Both the position numbers and the translations under genes were made by a program. This document shows positions 51,672-63,662 of a stretch of DNA of 64,000 nucleotides, piece by piece. The stretch's first letter is position 1; each line of letters starts with the position of its first letter. This DNA is from Euborellia annulipes (taxonomy: Eukaryota; Arthropoda; Insecta; Dermaptera; Anisolabididae). Where the stretch lies: positions 1 to 64,000 of the forward strand of contig JAKCPI010014221.1 of NCBI GenBank assembly GCA_023213315.1, in the 5' to 3' direction. The notes beneath the pieces were generated by a model. It was not told the DNA's origin. It did no database searches and worked only from the letters and a program-made list of their open reading frames with translations.

Positions 51672-53130
51672 ACCCATTTTTTTAGCATGAAGGAGTTGAG
51701 CTAGCGGATTGAAATTTTATATTTAACTTAGGTACCTTTGAAGAATCTCAAAATAAGCTTTTGAACAAAATCGGCCAAAAAGTACTAGTACTTTACTGAT
51801 GTACTTTTTCAGTTTTTTTCGATTTTCTCAAAATTCCCTCCAAGGATTTTTTTTAAAATTCATAAATCAACTATTTTTTAGATGCTCTTTAAAATGTATA
51901 TTCTCATTTTGCCGTTGAAATCTTCTGAAGACCACTTTACTCTTGTTCTTCATAGGAAAGTAGAAATGGTTGCCATGGTAACGGAATTTAAATCTTTTTC
52001 TTTTTATTAGATTAAAAATCAATTATTATTTAAATTCCCATTTTTACTTTCTCTTACCTATGTATATATGTAATATATATATAGAGAGAAAGTATTGGAT
52101 TCATGTCAAAAATTCGATGTCGAGATTTTGATGGATCTTCACGTTTTGAGGTCCCCTGAATCCAAAAAGTGGTTTTCGCGACATGGTCTGTCTGTGTGTG
52201 GGTGGGTGGGTGGGTGTGTGTGTGTGTGTGTGTTCAATTTTAAGCATGAAGGAATTGAGCTACGAGGTTGAAATTTTATATTTTAGTTAAACACCCCCCG
52301 GGACCGGAAAAATAAGCTTTTAATCAAAATCGGCCAAAGAGTACTAGTACTTTACTGATGTACTTTTTCAGTTTTTTTCGATTTTCTCAAAATTTGCTCC
52401 AACGATTTTTTTTTAAATTCAAAAATCAATTATTTTTTAGATGCTCTTTCAAATGTATATTCTCATTTTGCAATTGAAATCTTCTGAAGACCACTTTACT
52501 CTTGTATTTCATAGGGAAGATAGGAGAAATGGTTGCCATGGTAACAAAATATAAATATTTTCCCATACTTATAAATTTTACATCTGAATTCATATGTTCC
52601 GTACTGTCATGTCGGGAACTAAATATATGTCGACACAAAAAATCTGGTGTGACAAGCACAGAACACAACTTTCGATTACGGAAGGTAAGAGAAAGTTGTG
52701 TGCTGTGCGCCAGTCACACCAGATTTTTTTTAAATTTATTTGTGTCTTTAATTGTTTCAAAGAAAACATATATGTCTCTCTCTCACTTGCAAACATTATC
52801 GTCTCTCTCTACTCTTTTTAAATTCCCTTTCCACCTTATCTTCGCATAGGCCTAATGTTAATTTCCTATAGGGATTTGTATGTTAATTTCGATTCAAAAG
52901 GGGGGTCCCATTTAGAACTTTTTAGGTACCGTATTTAAAATTTTTTTTTCCAATTCTTATGAAATTTTGTATTTATTTACGATTCTATATTGTGTATAAA
53001 ATGTCCAAATATGAGATTAAAATTTTGAAAAATAACCATAGTTTATTTGAAGCAGTCAACATTTAAAATGCAAGTTTGAAACTAAGGTGCTATCGGAAAC
53101 TAAATATATCTCGACACAAAAAATCTGGTG
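51494..53130 (+). repeat. Long-variant HER split by a short HER
   Basis: 5' hairpin 51496, (TG)n about 51615-51670, X-box 51969-51982, first part to 52042; nested short HER 52043-52727; second part 52728-53130 with ATTTACGATTCTATATTG and CTCGACACA, fused at about 53136 to the duplicated segment. Confidence 0.8.
52043..52727 (+). repeat. HER copy, full length, nested
   Basis: Complete short form with X-box 52532-52545 and a G-rich repeat at 52200-52214. Comparison with the empty site at 49993-50012 shows insertion into a T-run with about 5 T on each side. Confidence 0.9.
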
Positions 53131-53136
53131 TTGTCC

Positions 53137-54142
53137 CAGAATTACCTCCAGAGCTGAGTGGAACATTGGAGCATTTGCTTCCAAGTAAAATGTGGACTTC
53201 GAAGAATCTTTGGTTTGAGATAAAAAAATTGGACTTTTACTTTTGCAATAAAAAGGATCCTAATATTATATGAGAAAAGCCGAGATTATTTTCTTACAAA
53301 AATTTGTAATTATTTATCACATCCATTGACAAGTCAAGATCTCTCGTGGAGTGTAGAATTTAAAATTAAAAATTAAAATCCCTTATCTCTCTTTCTCACT
53401 CTTTCTAAACAATCCGTCATATTTCCATTCCCATATCTTAATCTATATTATGTTGATAGATTTTTCAAATTTCTTACAATAAAGATTTGACTCCCTCACT
53501 CTCTCTTCGTGGATAATAGTTATTCTATATAAATATAATATATTGGGCATCATCAATCATTTGTTATATCTAACTATTATTTCCTTTTGAATAATCCATC
53601 TACCTGGAAAGGGAGGGTCTGTTTTGACACGGGGAAGTCCCTTTGGTCCAGGATATCCTCTTTAGAAGATGATGATAAATGCATGGAGAATATAGGAAGG
53701 TGAAGAAGAATGAATGAGCGAGCGAGTGACCTTGATCATTCCCAACAATCTAATCAATAAATTTACTATTCAATGAATTTTATTTTTACTTTTTCCTAAA
53801 TACTGTTTAGGCCTTTATGAGAAGATCAGAGTAAAACGACACACTTAGTTATAATGACATACTTGAAGATTTCTTGACACTAGGAAAATTTCTAGCCAAA
53901 AAAAGGGTAATTTCATGATCAACAGTGGAAACACTGTTGCCTCTAGTGAGCTGAGCTTGTTGTCTCTCTCAGTGGCTCCACAATGGTCATTACAGTGACA
54001 GATGTAGTGATAATCCTTTCGCAAGTTTTTTCAATTGCTGATATCCCACAGCACATTTTCTCTTATCTTCGGTAATCAAAAGTTGTGTTATGTGCGACCA
54101 CTCACACCAGATTTTTGTGTCGATATATATTTAGTTTCCGAC
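53137..54142. repeat. 1-kb duplicated segment, partner of 24327-25335
   Basis: Same content as 24327-25335 including the exon-like ORF (53149-53273). The 5' junction replaces the HER 3' hairpin (AAATCTGGTG|TTGTCCCAG). Confidence 0.9.
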
Positions 54143-54165
54143 AGTACATTTGAATTCAAGATGTA
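54056..54165 (-). repeat. HER 3' hairpin fragment
   Basis: TCTTATCTTCGGTAATCAAAAG...CTCACACCAGAT, GTCGATATATATTTAG. It is broken by a SINE, and a remaining piece resumes at about 56829-56935. Confidence 0.7.
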
Positions 54166-54219
54166 GCCTACGGGCTTGGTCTAATTGGTAGCGTGCCTAC
54201 CTTCTATACCGAACGACGC

Positions 54220-56629
54220 TCATAGGAGTATTTGTTCAATAAACCCGGACAAAAGTCGAAATCACAAAGTTACTCAAAAGTCGCAATAAATTTATAGTTT
54301 CTCTATCTATTCAATAGATAACCGGTTCGTCCTAAGGTAGCCATAAACAGGGAAAACATTTAAGGGGAGGGGGGGGGGCAGGGGGGCGATCGCCCCCTCC
54401 ACAACGTTTTTTGATAGAAAATAGTAAATTCTGAGCTTAGCCCGGTATGTATTATATTTCAAAACATAAATTGATTCATTTGAAGTCAGAGTTTTACATT
54501 TACTAACTATATTACGAAGCCATAATTTTTGGCATACATTTTTAGTTTAATTATCAGACAAAAGCATTTTTGCTTATGTGTCTGATCTTTTCTGGCTATT
54601 ATTTATATATAGCCATAAAATATGGTTATTTGATTATTATATGAACCGTGTTATTCAATGGTGTGTCAAAGACCAAAAAATTCAAAATTGAGTTAAGCAT
54701 GGAATATTGTTTCAAATGCTTTAATTAATAGTATTTTTTATGAAATATGTCCTAAAAAATTTATTTTTAATGTAAAAGCATAAAATTATTTTTACAATAT
54801 TTCAATGAGGATTTTAATTTTTCAATAATGATTTATGTACTTAACATGTTGTTTCGTAATACTTAATTTGAAAAGAACAATTTTTCATTTATGCGTCAAG
54901 TGCAAGACATCGTAAACAACTATACGCTTGAGATATATTGTTGCGTTTATGCCCCTAAGTATTTTCAATTATGAACACCGGCATCGCTATTGTTTAGAGG
55001 TATTTAATATAAACTCAAGAAATTATTAATTTTATTTATTTCAAATTTATATATTCAATACACTATTACTATATTCCATTTGTTGAAATTTAATACAAGT
55101 ATTTCATAACCTACAAAAATTATAATTCATTTTTAATTTCTTTAGCCTAATTCTATAATGTTTTCTATCTTTTTCTATGAACTATATATATATATATATA
55201 TATATAATTTTCCAATTAACAATAAATTAATATCGTTTAATTGAGTTTTAACCAGTGCGATTTTAACAACCAATAAAAAGTTATTTACCAAATAATATTA
55301 TATATATTTTTTCCCTTAAATAAAAAAATCATTTTTTTTTGAAAAATGAGAAAATTTTCTCTGAATCTTCGTAGACGTCAAAATTTAATTTTTTGATATT
55401 ATTCCTGATAATGAAAATGAAGATGAGGATGAGGGTCAGTGCGATTTCGAAAAGACAACAAAAATAATATTAGGGTTAGGTTAGGTTGAAGTGGCCGTAA
55501 TATTAAGTCTATTTCATTATTATAACTTTGATTTACTGTTTCCAAACTATTTATTCAGAAATTAATTGATGAGAAAATTTTGTTATCACTTTGTATTTAA
55601 TTTTAAAATATTAATACTATTTAAAATTGATGAATGTGATTTTGATAAAAGTTTCTATGCTACTAGCATTAAATATAAAGAGACTTTGAAGCATTTTTGC
55701 AAATATAATTGGACTTAGAGAATTTTTCAATCATGGGTCAATGGACTTTGAAGCATTTTTACAAATATATATCGCACATAGAGAATTTTGTAAAAATAAT
55801 TTTTTATATTTTATTTTTTTCCTCTAAATTAGTCATATTTTTAGAGATAATTTATGAATATCTGCCATAATTACAGTATTTACTTGCACAATTGACAAAA
55901 AATGATATATAATCTAATAAAAACAATTTAAATCAGAAAAACTTTAATGTTGATTTTCTCTAAACTCGATATTTGGTCTTTGACACACCATTGAATAACG
56001 GGTCATATAGCACACTTACATCATCCATTAATTCCGCCATTTTGTTTTTCTTGAAATAATTCATTTTTTTTACACATTAATTTGAAGTAACTGAAAAACG
56101 AAATGGGGGATTTAGGGGGAAGATGTAAGAGTGGTATATAATAGTCAAATAACTATATTTTAAGACTGTATATAAATAATAGCCCGACAAGATCAGACAC
56201 ATAAACAAAAATGCTTTTGTCTGAAAATTGAACTAAAAATGTATGGCAAAAATTATGGCTTCGTAAAATAGTTTGTAAATGTAAAATGCTGACTGCAAAT
56301 GAATCAATTTAAGTTTTGAAATATAGTGCATACTTCCTTCTGCAATATTCAAAAGCTTTTTCTTGTAAAACATTCACACGGAAATACTAGAGCAATACAA
56401 ACTATTAGCACAATCGAAGCAGCCTAGAACAAAAGAGATGCGATCTACATATTGACTGAGTTCCGACTGCTCGTACAGTATGTAAACAAGTGTAGAGCCA
56501 TGGAATTTTTAAGGCTACCTTAGGACGCACCGGTTATCTACCTTGAGAAACAATGAGTTTATTGCGACTTTTGAGTAACTTAGTGATTTCGACTTTTGTC
56601 CGGGTTTATTGAACAAATACTCCTATGTG
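54220..56629. mobile_element. TIR transposon (CATAGGAGTATTTG ends)
   Basis: CATAGGAGTATTTGTTCAAT at the left and its inverse at the right, with inverted similarity extending about 400 bp (CCGGACAAAAGTCGAAATCA, AACCGGT, CAGACAAAAGCATTTTTG). CGACGC flanks (54214-54219 and 56630-56635) suggest a 6-bp duplication, read through SINE box B. It contains a GTGTGTCAAAGACCA element (54643-56009). No transposase. Confidence 0.75.
54643..56009. mobile_element. GTGTGTCAAAGACCA TIR element, longer copy
   Basis: ATTCAATGGTGTGTCAAAGA at the left and its inverse at the right (about 55976-56005). 1.37 kb AT-rich, no gene. Nested in the CATAGGAG transposon. Confidence 0.7.
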
Positions 56630-56935
56630 CGACGCGGGTTCGGACCCCAGGCAGTTCGATGGTTTTATTTAAACCATTTGGATACCAAATAGCTTAAATA
56701 GAAATGCCTGAACCCCCAATAAATATTATCATATATAACCGTTATCGTATAAAGTCTTATATGGCCTAAGTTGCCTAAAAGACTGTGTGAATGTGTTAGT
56801 GAGTGTGAGTGTGAATGAGAATAAAAATTGGATCGTTGGAGTGCATTTTGAGAAAATCGAAAAAACTGAAAAAATACATCAGTAAAGTACTAGTACCCTT
56901 TGACCGATTTTGATTAAAAGCTTATTTTCATTATG

Positions 56936-57487
56936 GGGGGGGGGCTCTCTCTCGGCAGACCGTTGTTCGTATTCCAGGTGTTCAGAACTTTTCCAATAAA
57001 GACAAAATATTAATTTAATTTTCCATAAGTGGTGATTACTTAAAAGAAGCTTGTTAAGAAATTTATTAAATATTTGAGGTGACAAATTTCTAAATATTTC
57101 GGAATGAATTCCATCTCTATCACCCCCTTAAGATAGAAAATCAAGTAACTTCACGGGGTGCCGGTAGATGGCTACAGTAAGGAACCGAATGGGCAAGAAA
57201 GCAACGGCGATACTAACAGTAGTAAAATATTAGAGTTTTTCTTTCTGCACCAAATGACATCCCATTTAGTCTGATCTGATTAGCCGTTCGGAATCTATAG
57301 GAGTTTAACCTTTCAAATTAGAATTTACCGCAGCGCGGTAAAATGAAATGATAGGAAAAAAAATAAATGGTGAAATTTTTAGCTGAAAAATCATTCTTTC
57401 TAACCGTATATTCCCCATAATTATACCTCTTAACAATTGGGCTTGGGATATATGTACAAGCAGTTTATGTATATTAATATCCACCTA
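56936..57487. other. Unassigned sequence
   Basis: G-run at 56936-56943. No repeat or gene recognised. A short stretch GTAACTTCACGGGGTGCCGG near 57146 is not identified. Confidence 0.4.
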
Positions 57488-57755
57488 GCCCTCGGGGCAT
57501 GGCGTAGAGGTTAGCGCGCTAACCTCATATACCAAACGTCGCGGGTTCGGACCCCAGGCAGTCCGATGATTTTATTTAAGCCAATTGGATACCAAATGGC
57601 TTAAATAAGAATGCCTGGACCCCATATATGTATATTTATCAATAACGGATATCGTAAAAAGTCTTATATGGCCTGAGTTGCCGAAAAGACTGTGTGAATA
57701 TGTGTGTGATTGTGAGTGTGAATGAGAAAAAAGTGTGAGTGTTTTAATAAAAAAA
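57488..57755 (+). mobile_element. SINE, full length
   Basis: GCCCTCGGGGCATGGCGTAG head, box B GCGGGTTCGGACCCC, body and A-rich tail running straight into a HER hairpin at 57756. Confidence 0.9.
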
Positions 57756-59922
57756 ATCTGGTGTGACTGGCGCACAGCACACAACTTTCTCTTACCCTTC
57801 GGTAAGAGAAAGTTGGGCACTGTGCTGGTCACACCAGATATTTTGTGTCGAGATATATTTAGTTTCCGATAGCACCTTAGTTTCAAACTTGCATTTTAAA
57901 TGTTGACTGCTTCAAATAAACTATGGTTATTTTTCAAAATTTTAATCTCATATTTGGACATTTTATACACAATATAGAATCGTAAATAAATACAAAATTT
58001 CATAAGAATTGGAAAAAAAAATTTTAAATGCCTAAAAAGTTCTAAAGGGGACCCCCTTTTGAAACGAAATTAACATACAAATCCCTATAGGAAATTAACA
58101 TTAGGCCTATGAGAGAAGGCGGAGAGACAGGCGATAATGTTTGCAAGTGGAGAGAGAGAGAGATATATGTGTTTTCTCCTAAGCAATTAAAGACACAAAT
58201 AAATGGGAATTTAAATAATAATTGATTTTTAATCTAAAAAGAAAAAGATTTAAATTCCGTTACCATGGCAACCATTTCTATCTTTCCTATGAAGAACAAG
58301 AGTAAAGTGGTCTTCAGAAGATTTCAACGGCAAAATGAGAATATACATTTTAAAGAGCATCTAAAAAATAATTGATTTTTGAATTTAAAAAAAAATCCTT
58401 GGAGGGAATTTTGAGAAAATCGAAAAAAACTGAAAAAGTACATCAGTAAAGTACTAGTACTTTTTGGCCGATTTTGTTCAAAAGCTTATTTTGAGCGTGT
58501 GGGAAGGTACCTAAGTTAAATATAAAATTTCAATCCGGTAGCTCAATTCCTTCATGCTAAAAATCTGTCCACACATACAGACACACGCACGCACACACGC
58601 ACGCACACACACACACACACACACACATGCATACACACAGACCAATTTGCGGGACCCACTTTTTTGGACTCAGGGGACCTCAAAACATGTATATCCATCA
58701 AAATCTCGACATCGAATTTTTGACATGATCGCAATACTTTCTCTCCTATATATTTCATATATAGGCTAAGAGAAAGTAATAAAAATAAATGGGAATTTAA
58801 ATAATAATTGATTTTTAATCTAATAAAAAGAAAAAGATTTAAATTCGGTTACCATGGCAACCAGTTCTATCTTTCCTATGAAGAACAAGAGTAAAGTGGT
58901 CTTCAGAAGATTTCAACGGCAAAATGAGAATATACATTTTAAAGAGCATCTAAAAAATAGTTGATTTATGAATTTTAAAAAAAATCCTTGGAGGGAATTT
59001 TGAGAAAATCGAAAAAAACTGAAAAAGTACATCAGTAAAGTACTAGTACTTTTTGGCCGATTTTGTTCAAAAGCTTATTTTGAGATTCTTCAAAGGTACC
59101 TAAGTTAAATATAAAATTTCAATCCGGTAGCTCAATTCCTTCATGCTAAAAATCTGTCCACACACACAGACACACAGACACGCACACACACACACACACA
59201 GACCAATTTGCGGGACCCACTTTTTTGGACTCAGGGGACCTCAAAACATGTATATCCATCAAAATCTCGACATCGAATTTTTGACATGATCGCAATACTT
59301 TCTCTCCTATATATTTCATATATAGGGTACGAGAAAGTAAAAAATGGGAATTTAAATAATAATTGATTTTTAATCTAATAAAAAGAAAAAGTTTTAAATT
59401 CCGTTACCATGGCAACCATTTCTATCTTTCCTATGAAGAACAAGAGTAAAGTGGTCTTCAGAAGATTTCAACGGCAAAATGAGAATATACATATTAAAGA
59501 GCATCTAAAAAATAATTGATTTTTGAATTTTAAAAAAAATCCTTGGAGGGAATTTTGAGAAAATCGAAAAAAACTGAAAAAGTACATCAGTAAAGTACTA
59601 GTACTTTTTGGCCGATTTTGTTCAAAAGCTTATTTTGAGCGTGTGGGAAGGTACCTAAGTTAAATATAAAATTTCAATCCGGTAGCTCAATTCCTTCATG
59701 CTAAAAATCTGTCCACACATACAGACACACGCACGCACACACGCACGCACACACACACACACACACACACATGCATACACACAGACCAATTTGCGGGACC
59801 CACTTTTTTGGACTCAGGGGACCTCAAAACATGTATATCCATCAAAATCTCGACATCGAATTTTTGACATGATCGCAATACTTTCTCTCCTATATATTTC
59901 ATATATAGGCTAAGAGAAAGTA
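57756..59922 (-). repeat. Tandem stack: one long HER and two 5'-half copies
   Basis: A full long-variant HER (57756-58776) is followed by two copies lacking the 3' hairpin (58777-59340 and 59341-59922). X-boxes on the minus strand are at 58259-58272, 58848-58861 and 59403-59416. (CA)n blocks with ACGCACGC variants occur in the first and third copies, which are nearly identical. Confidence 0.85.
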
Positions 59923-60004
59923 AAAATTTAAAAAAAATATCCACCTATTGACAACTCTACATTTGACTCAATGCATTGGCATTTGAGTGCATACTGTATG
60001 TTGA

Positions 60005-60513
60005 AAAATCTGGTGTGACTGGCGCACAGCACACAACTTTCTCTTACCTTCGGTAATCGAAAGTTGTGTTCTGTGCTTGTCACACCAGATTTTTTGTGTC
60101 GACATATATTTAGTTCCCGACAGTAGGGAACATATGAATTCAGATGTAAAATTTATAAGTATGGGAAAATATTTATATTTTGTTACCATGGCAACCATTT
60201 CTCCTATCCTTCCCTATGAAATACAAGAGTAAAGTGGTCTTCAGAAGATTTCAATCGCAAAATGAGAATATACATTTTAAAGAGCATCTAAAAAATAATT
60301 GATTTTTGAATTTTAAAAAAAATCGTTGGAGCAAATTTTGAGAAAATCGAAAAAAACTGAAAAAGTACATCAGTAAAGTACTAGTACTCTTTGGCCGATT
60401 TTGATTAAAAGCTTATTTTTCCGGTCCCGGGGGTGTTTAACTTAAATATAAAATTTCAGCCTCATAGCTCAATTCCTTCATGCTTAAAATTGAACACAGA
60501 CACACCCACACAC

Positions 60514-60553
<40 letters not shown>

Positions 60554-60695
60554 CATGTTGCGAAAACCACTTTTTTGGATTCAGGGGACCTCAAAACGTG
60601 AAGATCCATCAAAATCTCGACATCGAATTTTTGACATGAATCCAATACTTTCTCTCTATATATATATTACATATATACATAGGTAAGAGAAAGTA
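60005..60695 (-). repeat. HER copy, full length
   Basis: 3' hairpin from 60005, X-box (minus) 60182-60195, AGTACTAGTACT near 60376, (CA)n 60495-60551, 5' hairpin to 60695. Confidence 0.9.
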
Positions 60696-60775
60696 AAAAT
60701 AATTTTCTTGTATATATGAATACTTATATTTTTAATATTACAAAAATTGTACAATGCTTACAGCTCGAAAATGGA

Positions 60776-60812
60776 CTGAGGATGGCGATATTTAATTATA
60801 GCCGAAACTGTC
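60776..60812 (+). ncRNA. Hammerhead-like core
   Basis: CTGAGGATGGCG...TAGCCGAAACTGTC. Box 1 has G for T. Isolated, no PLE coding nearby. Confidence 0.4.
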
Positions 60813-61050
60813 TCCACTACTCTTGAGTTTCATTTCGTAGAGGCTTACTTCCTGGCCCGCTCCCTCTTCTATTGTTGTTATTATACCTCTTAAGACAGAG
60901 GAGTTATTCAAGCCGATAAACTTTTTCGTGCATGCCCCCTAACCTGCCACTATAGACACATGATTTGTAAGACGTTGTCACGTCAAATTCTAACAGTTGA
61001 TCTTATATATATTTAATGATCCTAAAATCACATCATGGTGCCCAAGTAGA
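60813..61050. other. No recognised feature
   Basis: Mixed-composition sequence after the hammerhead-like motif. No frame or repeat seen. Confidence 0.4.
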
Positions 61051-61063
61051 ATTTCTTCAAAAA

Positions 61064-61303
61064 AGTGGTTGAGTTAGTGGCTGTAGATATTGCAATGTTG
61101 GGTAGCGAGGATGCAGTCAAAGAGGTTTTGGACCAAAGAAAAACACCAATTCCAATAGAGACGTTTCGGCGAAAATTTTATTTCGCCATCTTCAGTCGTT
61201 CAGGAATTTTTTCATGTTCATATTGAATAACCGAAACGTCTCTATTGAAATTGGTGTTTTTCTTTGATCCAAAACCTCTTTGGCTGCATCCTCGCTACTC
61301 AAC
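61064..61303. mobile_element. Short fold-back Penelope-like element
   Basis: Flanked by ATTTCTTCAAAAA (61051-61063 and 61304-61316). Two inverted copies of a 3' end (GAGGATGCAGTCAAAGAGG..., ACGTTTCGG) face outward, and the left arm is longer and carries a hammerhead-like motif. The same layout as 3715-4029 and 39808-45443. Confidence 0.75.
61160..61195 (-). ncRNA. Hammerhead-like core (fold-back PLE)
   Basis: Minus strand CTGAAGA, stem GGCGAAA/TTTCGCC (one arm TTTTCGCC), GAAACGTC. Long regular stem II; box 1 has A for T. Confidence 0.45.
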
Positions 61304-61420
61304 ATTTCTTCAAAAAGTTTACGAATCAAGAGATTTCCTTATTTTCAAATTCTGATGGTTTCTTACAATATATTTATAATAAAACAAAATTTTAATATAT
61401 TTTTTTCTCTTTTGTTTCAG

Positions 61421-61466
61421 GTAAGTGAACACGAGGATAGGCAACCCGGATTAGAACCTCTTCAAC
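61421..61466 (+). other. Possible 46-nt internal exon
   Basis: Strong acceptor TTTTTTCTCTTTTGTTTCAG, frame VSEHEDRQPGLEPLQ, and donor GTATGTTT. It lies in the least repetitive part of the window. A single short exon cannot be assigned to a gene. Confidence 0.3.
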
Positions 61467-61899
61467 GTATGTTTCTCTGAAAAAAATGAATTTTACCTGA
61501 CATGTGAAAAGGATAATATTATATAAAGCATTTAATACGAATTAATGAATTTGTCCAAAGAATCCTGATGCGAATCCATTCGTATTCGATGCCAGTATCC
61601 CTATATTATCTTTTCTCTTCTAAATCAATTGAATTCATCAATTCAATAGTGTATTTCTCCAGCTGTGCTTGTCATTCTCATCTTCTTCCATTTAAGCATT
61701 AAAACTTACTCGCTTTGACGGCTTCATTTTCACTCACTTGCCTGTTCCTTTGTGAAATAAGTTTATTTTATAATATAATCACAAATATTCCCTGAATGTT
61801 AAGTTATCACGTAGTAACTAACCTCTTTTGAGTGAAAATGTAAACCTCAATAACCAAGAAAAAATTGTTTTCATTTCACCCTCTCTCTCTCAAAAGCTA
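61467..61899. other. Low-repeat sequence, no gene seen
   Basis: Mostly unique-looking AT-rich DNA, possibly intronic if the exon call is right. Confidence 0.35.
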
Positions 61900-61955
61900 C
61901 CCAGATAGCACAGTACGTCTTATGTGCGTACATAAGACGTACTGTGCTATCTGGG
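61900..61955. mobile_element. 56-bp perfect palindrome with CCCAGATAGCAC ends
   Basis: CCCAGATAGCACAGTACGTC mirrored exactly around TGCGTA-type centre, bordered by TA. The ends resemble those of the 16182-17356 transposon (CCCAGCTAGCAG). Probably a minimal MITE. Confidence 0.75.
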
Positions 61956-62726
61956 TATTATAATGCAGGGTGTAACAAAAGTAGTGACGATTATTGAAAC
62001 TTCAAAAAATGTCAGTCTTTGAGAACACTCAAGGGTGGGGGGTTCCCGCGTGATTTTAAATATTACACCATTTTTTTAAATATAGTTAAAATATTTTTTT
62101 ACACAACTTTTTTTATATATTACTCCTTTATCGAAAAATAATTTTATTTTCTTCCGTATTATTATTGTTTTTTTTTTTTTATTTTATTTTATAAACAAGA
62201 TAAGGAAAGTTAAATATTTTAGAAGTTGAAGTTCTTATTGGATTTATTGTTTTTCATGGCGGTATGGCTATAAAAATTGAATTTTCCCAAAGTGAGGAAA
62301 GACTTTTTTCAATTTACTGATAGAGAGAGTGGAGGGGGGGGGGAATATCTCTTGTGCCGCCCTTGGGGAGAACCCTAAGGTGAATAATGAACAACCCTAA
62401 ACCATGGCAATCGTAGAAACCATAGTGAGATATAAAAGAAAGACAATTAAATATTTCGATGACTCGCCTGGCGTTACGCTCTCTGGAGATTGGAATTAAA
62501 TTTCTAAAATTATTAATCTCACCTCTCTCTAAAGTTATATTTTATTAAATTAAAAAGAAAATATAGCCAACGTCATTCTTTTTTTTTTTTTAATTATTTT
62601 TCTGGAACATAATGAAAATATGCATTCGATCTAAATTGAAAGGAAATCCACGTTAGGAGAAAAACTTCCATAGATTAACCCTTACTAACTAACCCCTCCC
62701 CAACAATGTCAAAGACTGCATTGTTT
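61956..62726. other. No recognised gene
   Basis: Homopolymer T near 62167 and 62579, G-run at 62334-62342. No repeat boundary found. Confidence 0.4.
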
Positions 62727-63600
62727 TTACTTTCTCTTACCTCTATATATATGTTAATATATATAGAGAGAAAGTATTGGATTCATGTCATAAAATCGAT
62801 GTCGAGATTTTGATGGATATACTCGTTTTGAGGTCCCCTGAATCCAAAAAAGTGGTTTTCGCGACATGGTCTCTGTGTGTGTGTGTTTGTGTGTGTGTCT
62901 GTGTGTGTTCAATTTTAAGCATGAAGGAATTGAGCTATGAGGCTGAAATTTTATATATAAGTTAAACACCCCGCGGGACCGGAAAAATAAGCTTTAAATC
63001 AAAATCGGTCAAAAAGCACTAGTACTTTACTGATGTACTTTTTCAGTTTTTTTTTCGATTTTCTCAAAATTCGCTCTAACGATTTTTTGATTAAAATTCA
63101 CAAATCAATTATTTTTTAGATGCTCTTTCAAATGTATATTCTCGTTTTGCCCTCTAAATTGTTTGAAGCACACTTTACTCTTGTGCTTCATAGGGAAGAT
63201 AGGAGAAATGGTTGCCATGGTAACAAAATATAAATATTTTCCCATGTTTATAAATTTGACATCTTGAATTCAAATGTACCGTAGCCCACGGGGCGTGGTG
63301 TAGAGGTTAGCGTGCTAACCTCATATACCAAACGTCGCGGGTTCGGACCCCAGGCAGTCCGATGATTTTATTTAAGCCATCTGGATACCAGATGGCTTAA
63401 ATAAAAATGCCTGGACCCTAATATAAATAAAAATTCATAAATAACGGTTATCGGTAAATGTCTTATATGGCCTGAGCTGCCGAAAAGACAGTGTGAATGT
63501 GTGTGTGAGTGTGAGTGTGAATGAGAAAAAAGTGTGAATGTTTTTTTAAAAAAAAAAAAAAAAATGTACCGTACTGTCGGGAACTAAATATACATGTTCC
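62727..63600 (+). repeat. HER copy interrupted by a SINE, 3' hairpin lost
   Basis: 5' hairpin 62729, (TG)n 62874-62908, GCACTAGTACT, X-box 63211-63224, SINE 63284-63561, then GTACTGTCGGGAACTAAATA and loss of the 3' hairpin. Confidence 0.85.
63284..63561 (+). mobile_element. SINE, full length, with target duplication
   Basis: Head GCCCACGGGGCGTGGTGTAG, box B GCGGGTTCGGACCCC, body, (A)n tail. Flanks AAATGTACCGTA at 63272-63283 and 63562-63573. Confidence 0.95.
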
Positions 63601-63662
63601 GGTTGCAGCTAGAAATCTAATAGATCCAACAAAAAAAATTTAGAGATAAGTAATTTAATATT

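Larger units (their letters stand above)
54166..56826 (+). mobile_element. SINE split by a 2.4-kb TIR transposon
   Basis: The SINE head (GCTTGGTCTAATTGGTAGCG) runs to 54219 and the rest (GCGGGTTCGGACCCC...) from 56636. The reader should join these around the insert 54220-56629. Confidence 0.85.

Noticed and set aside
59698..59913. Signal-peptide-like or toxin-like small proteins in the 57-60 kb stack
   Set aside because: They repeat exactly between tandem HER units and consist of simple-repeat translation.
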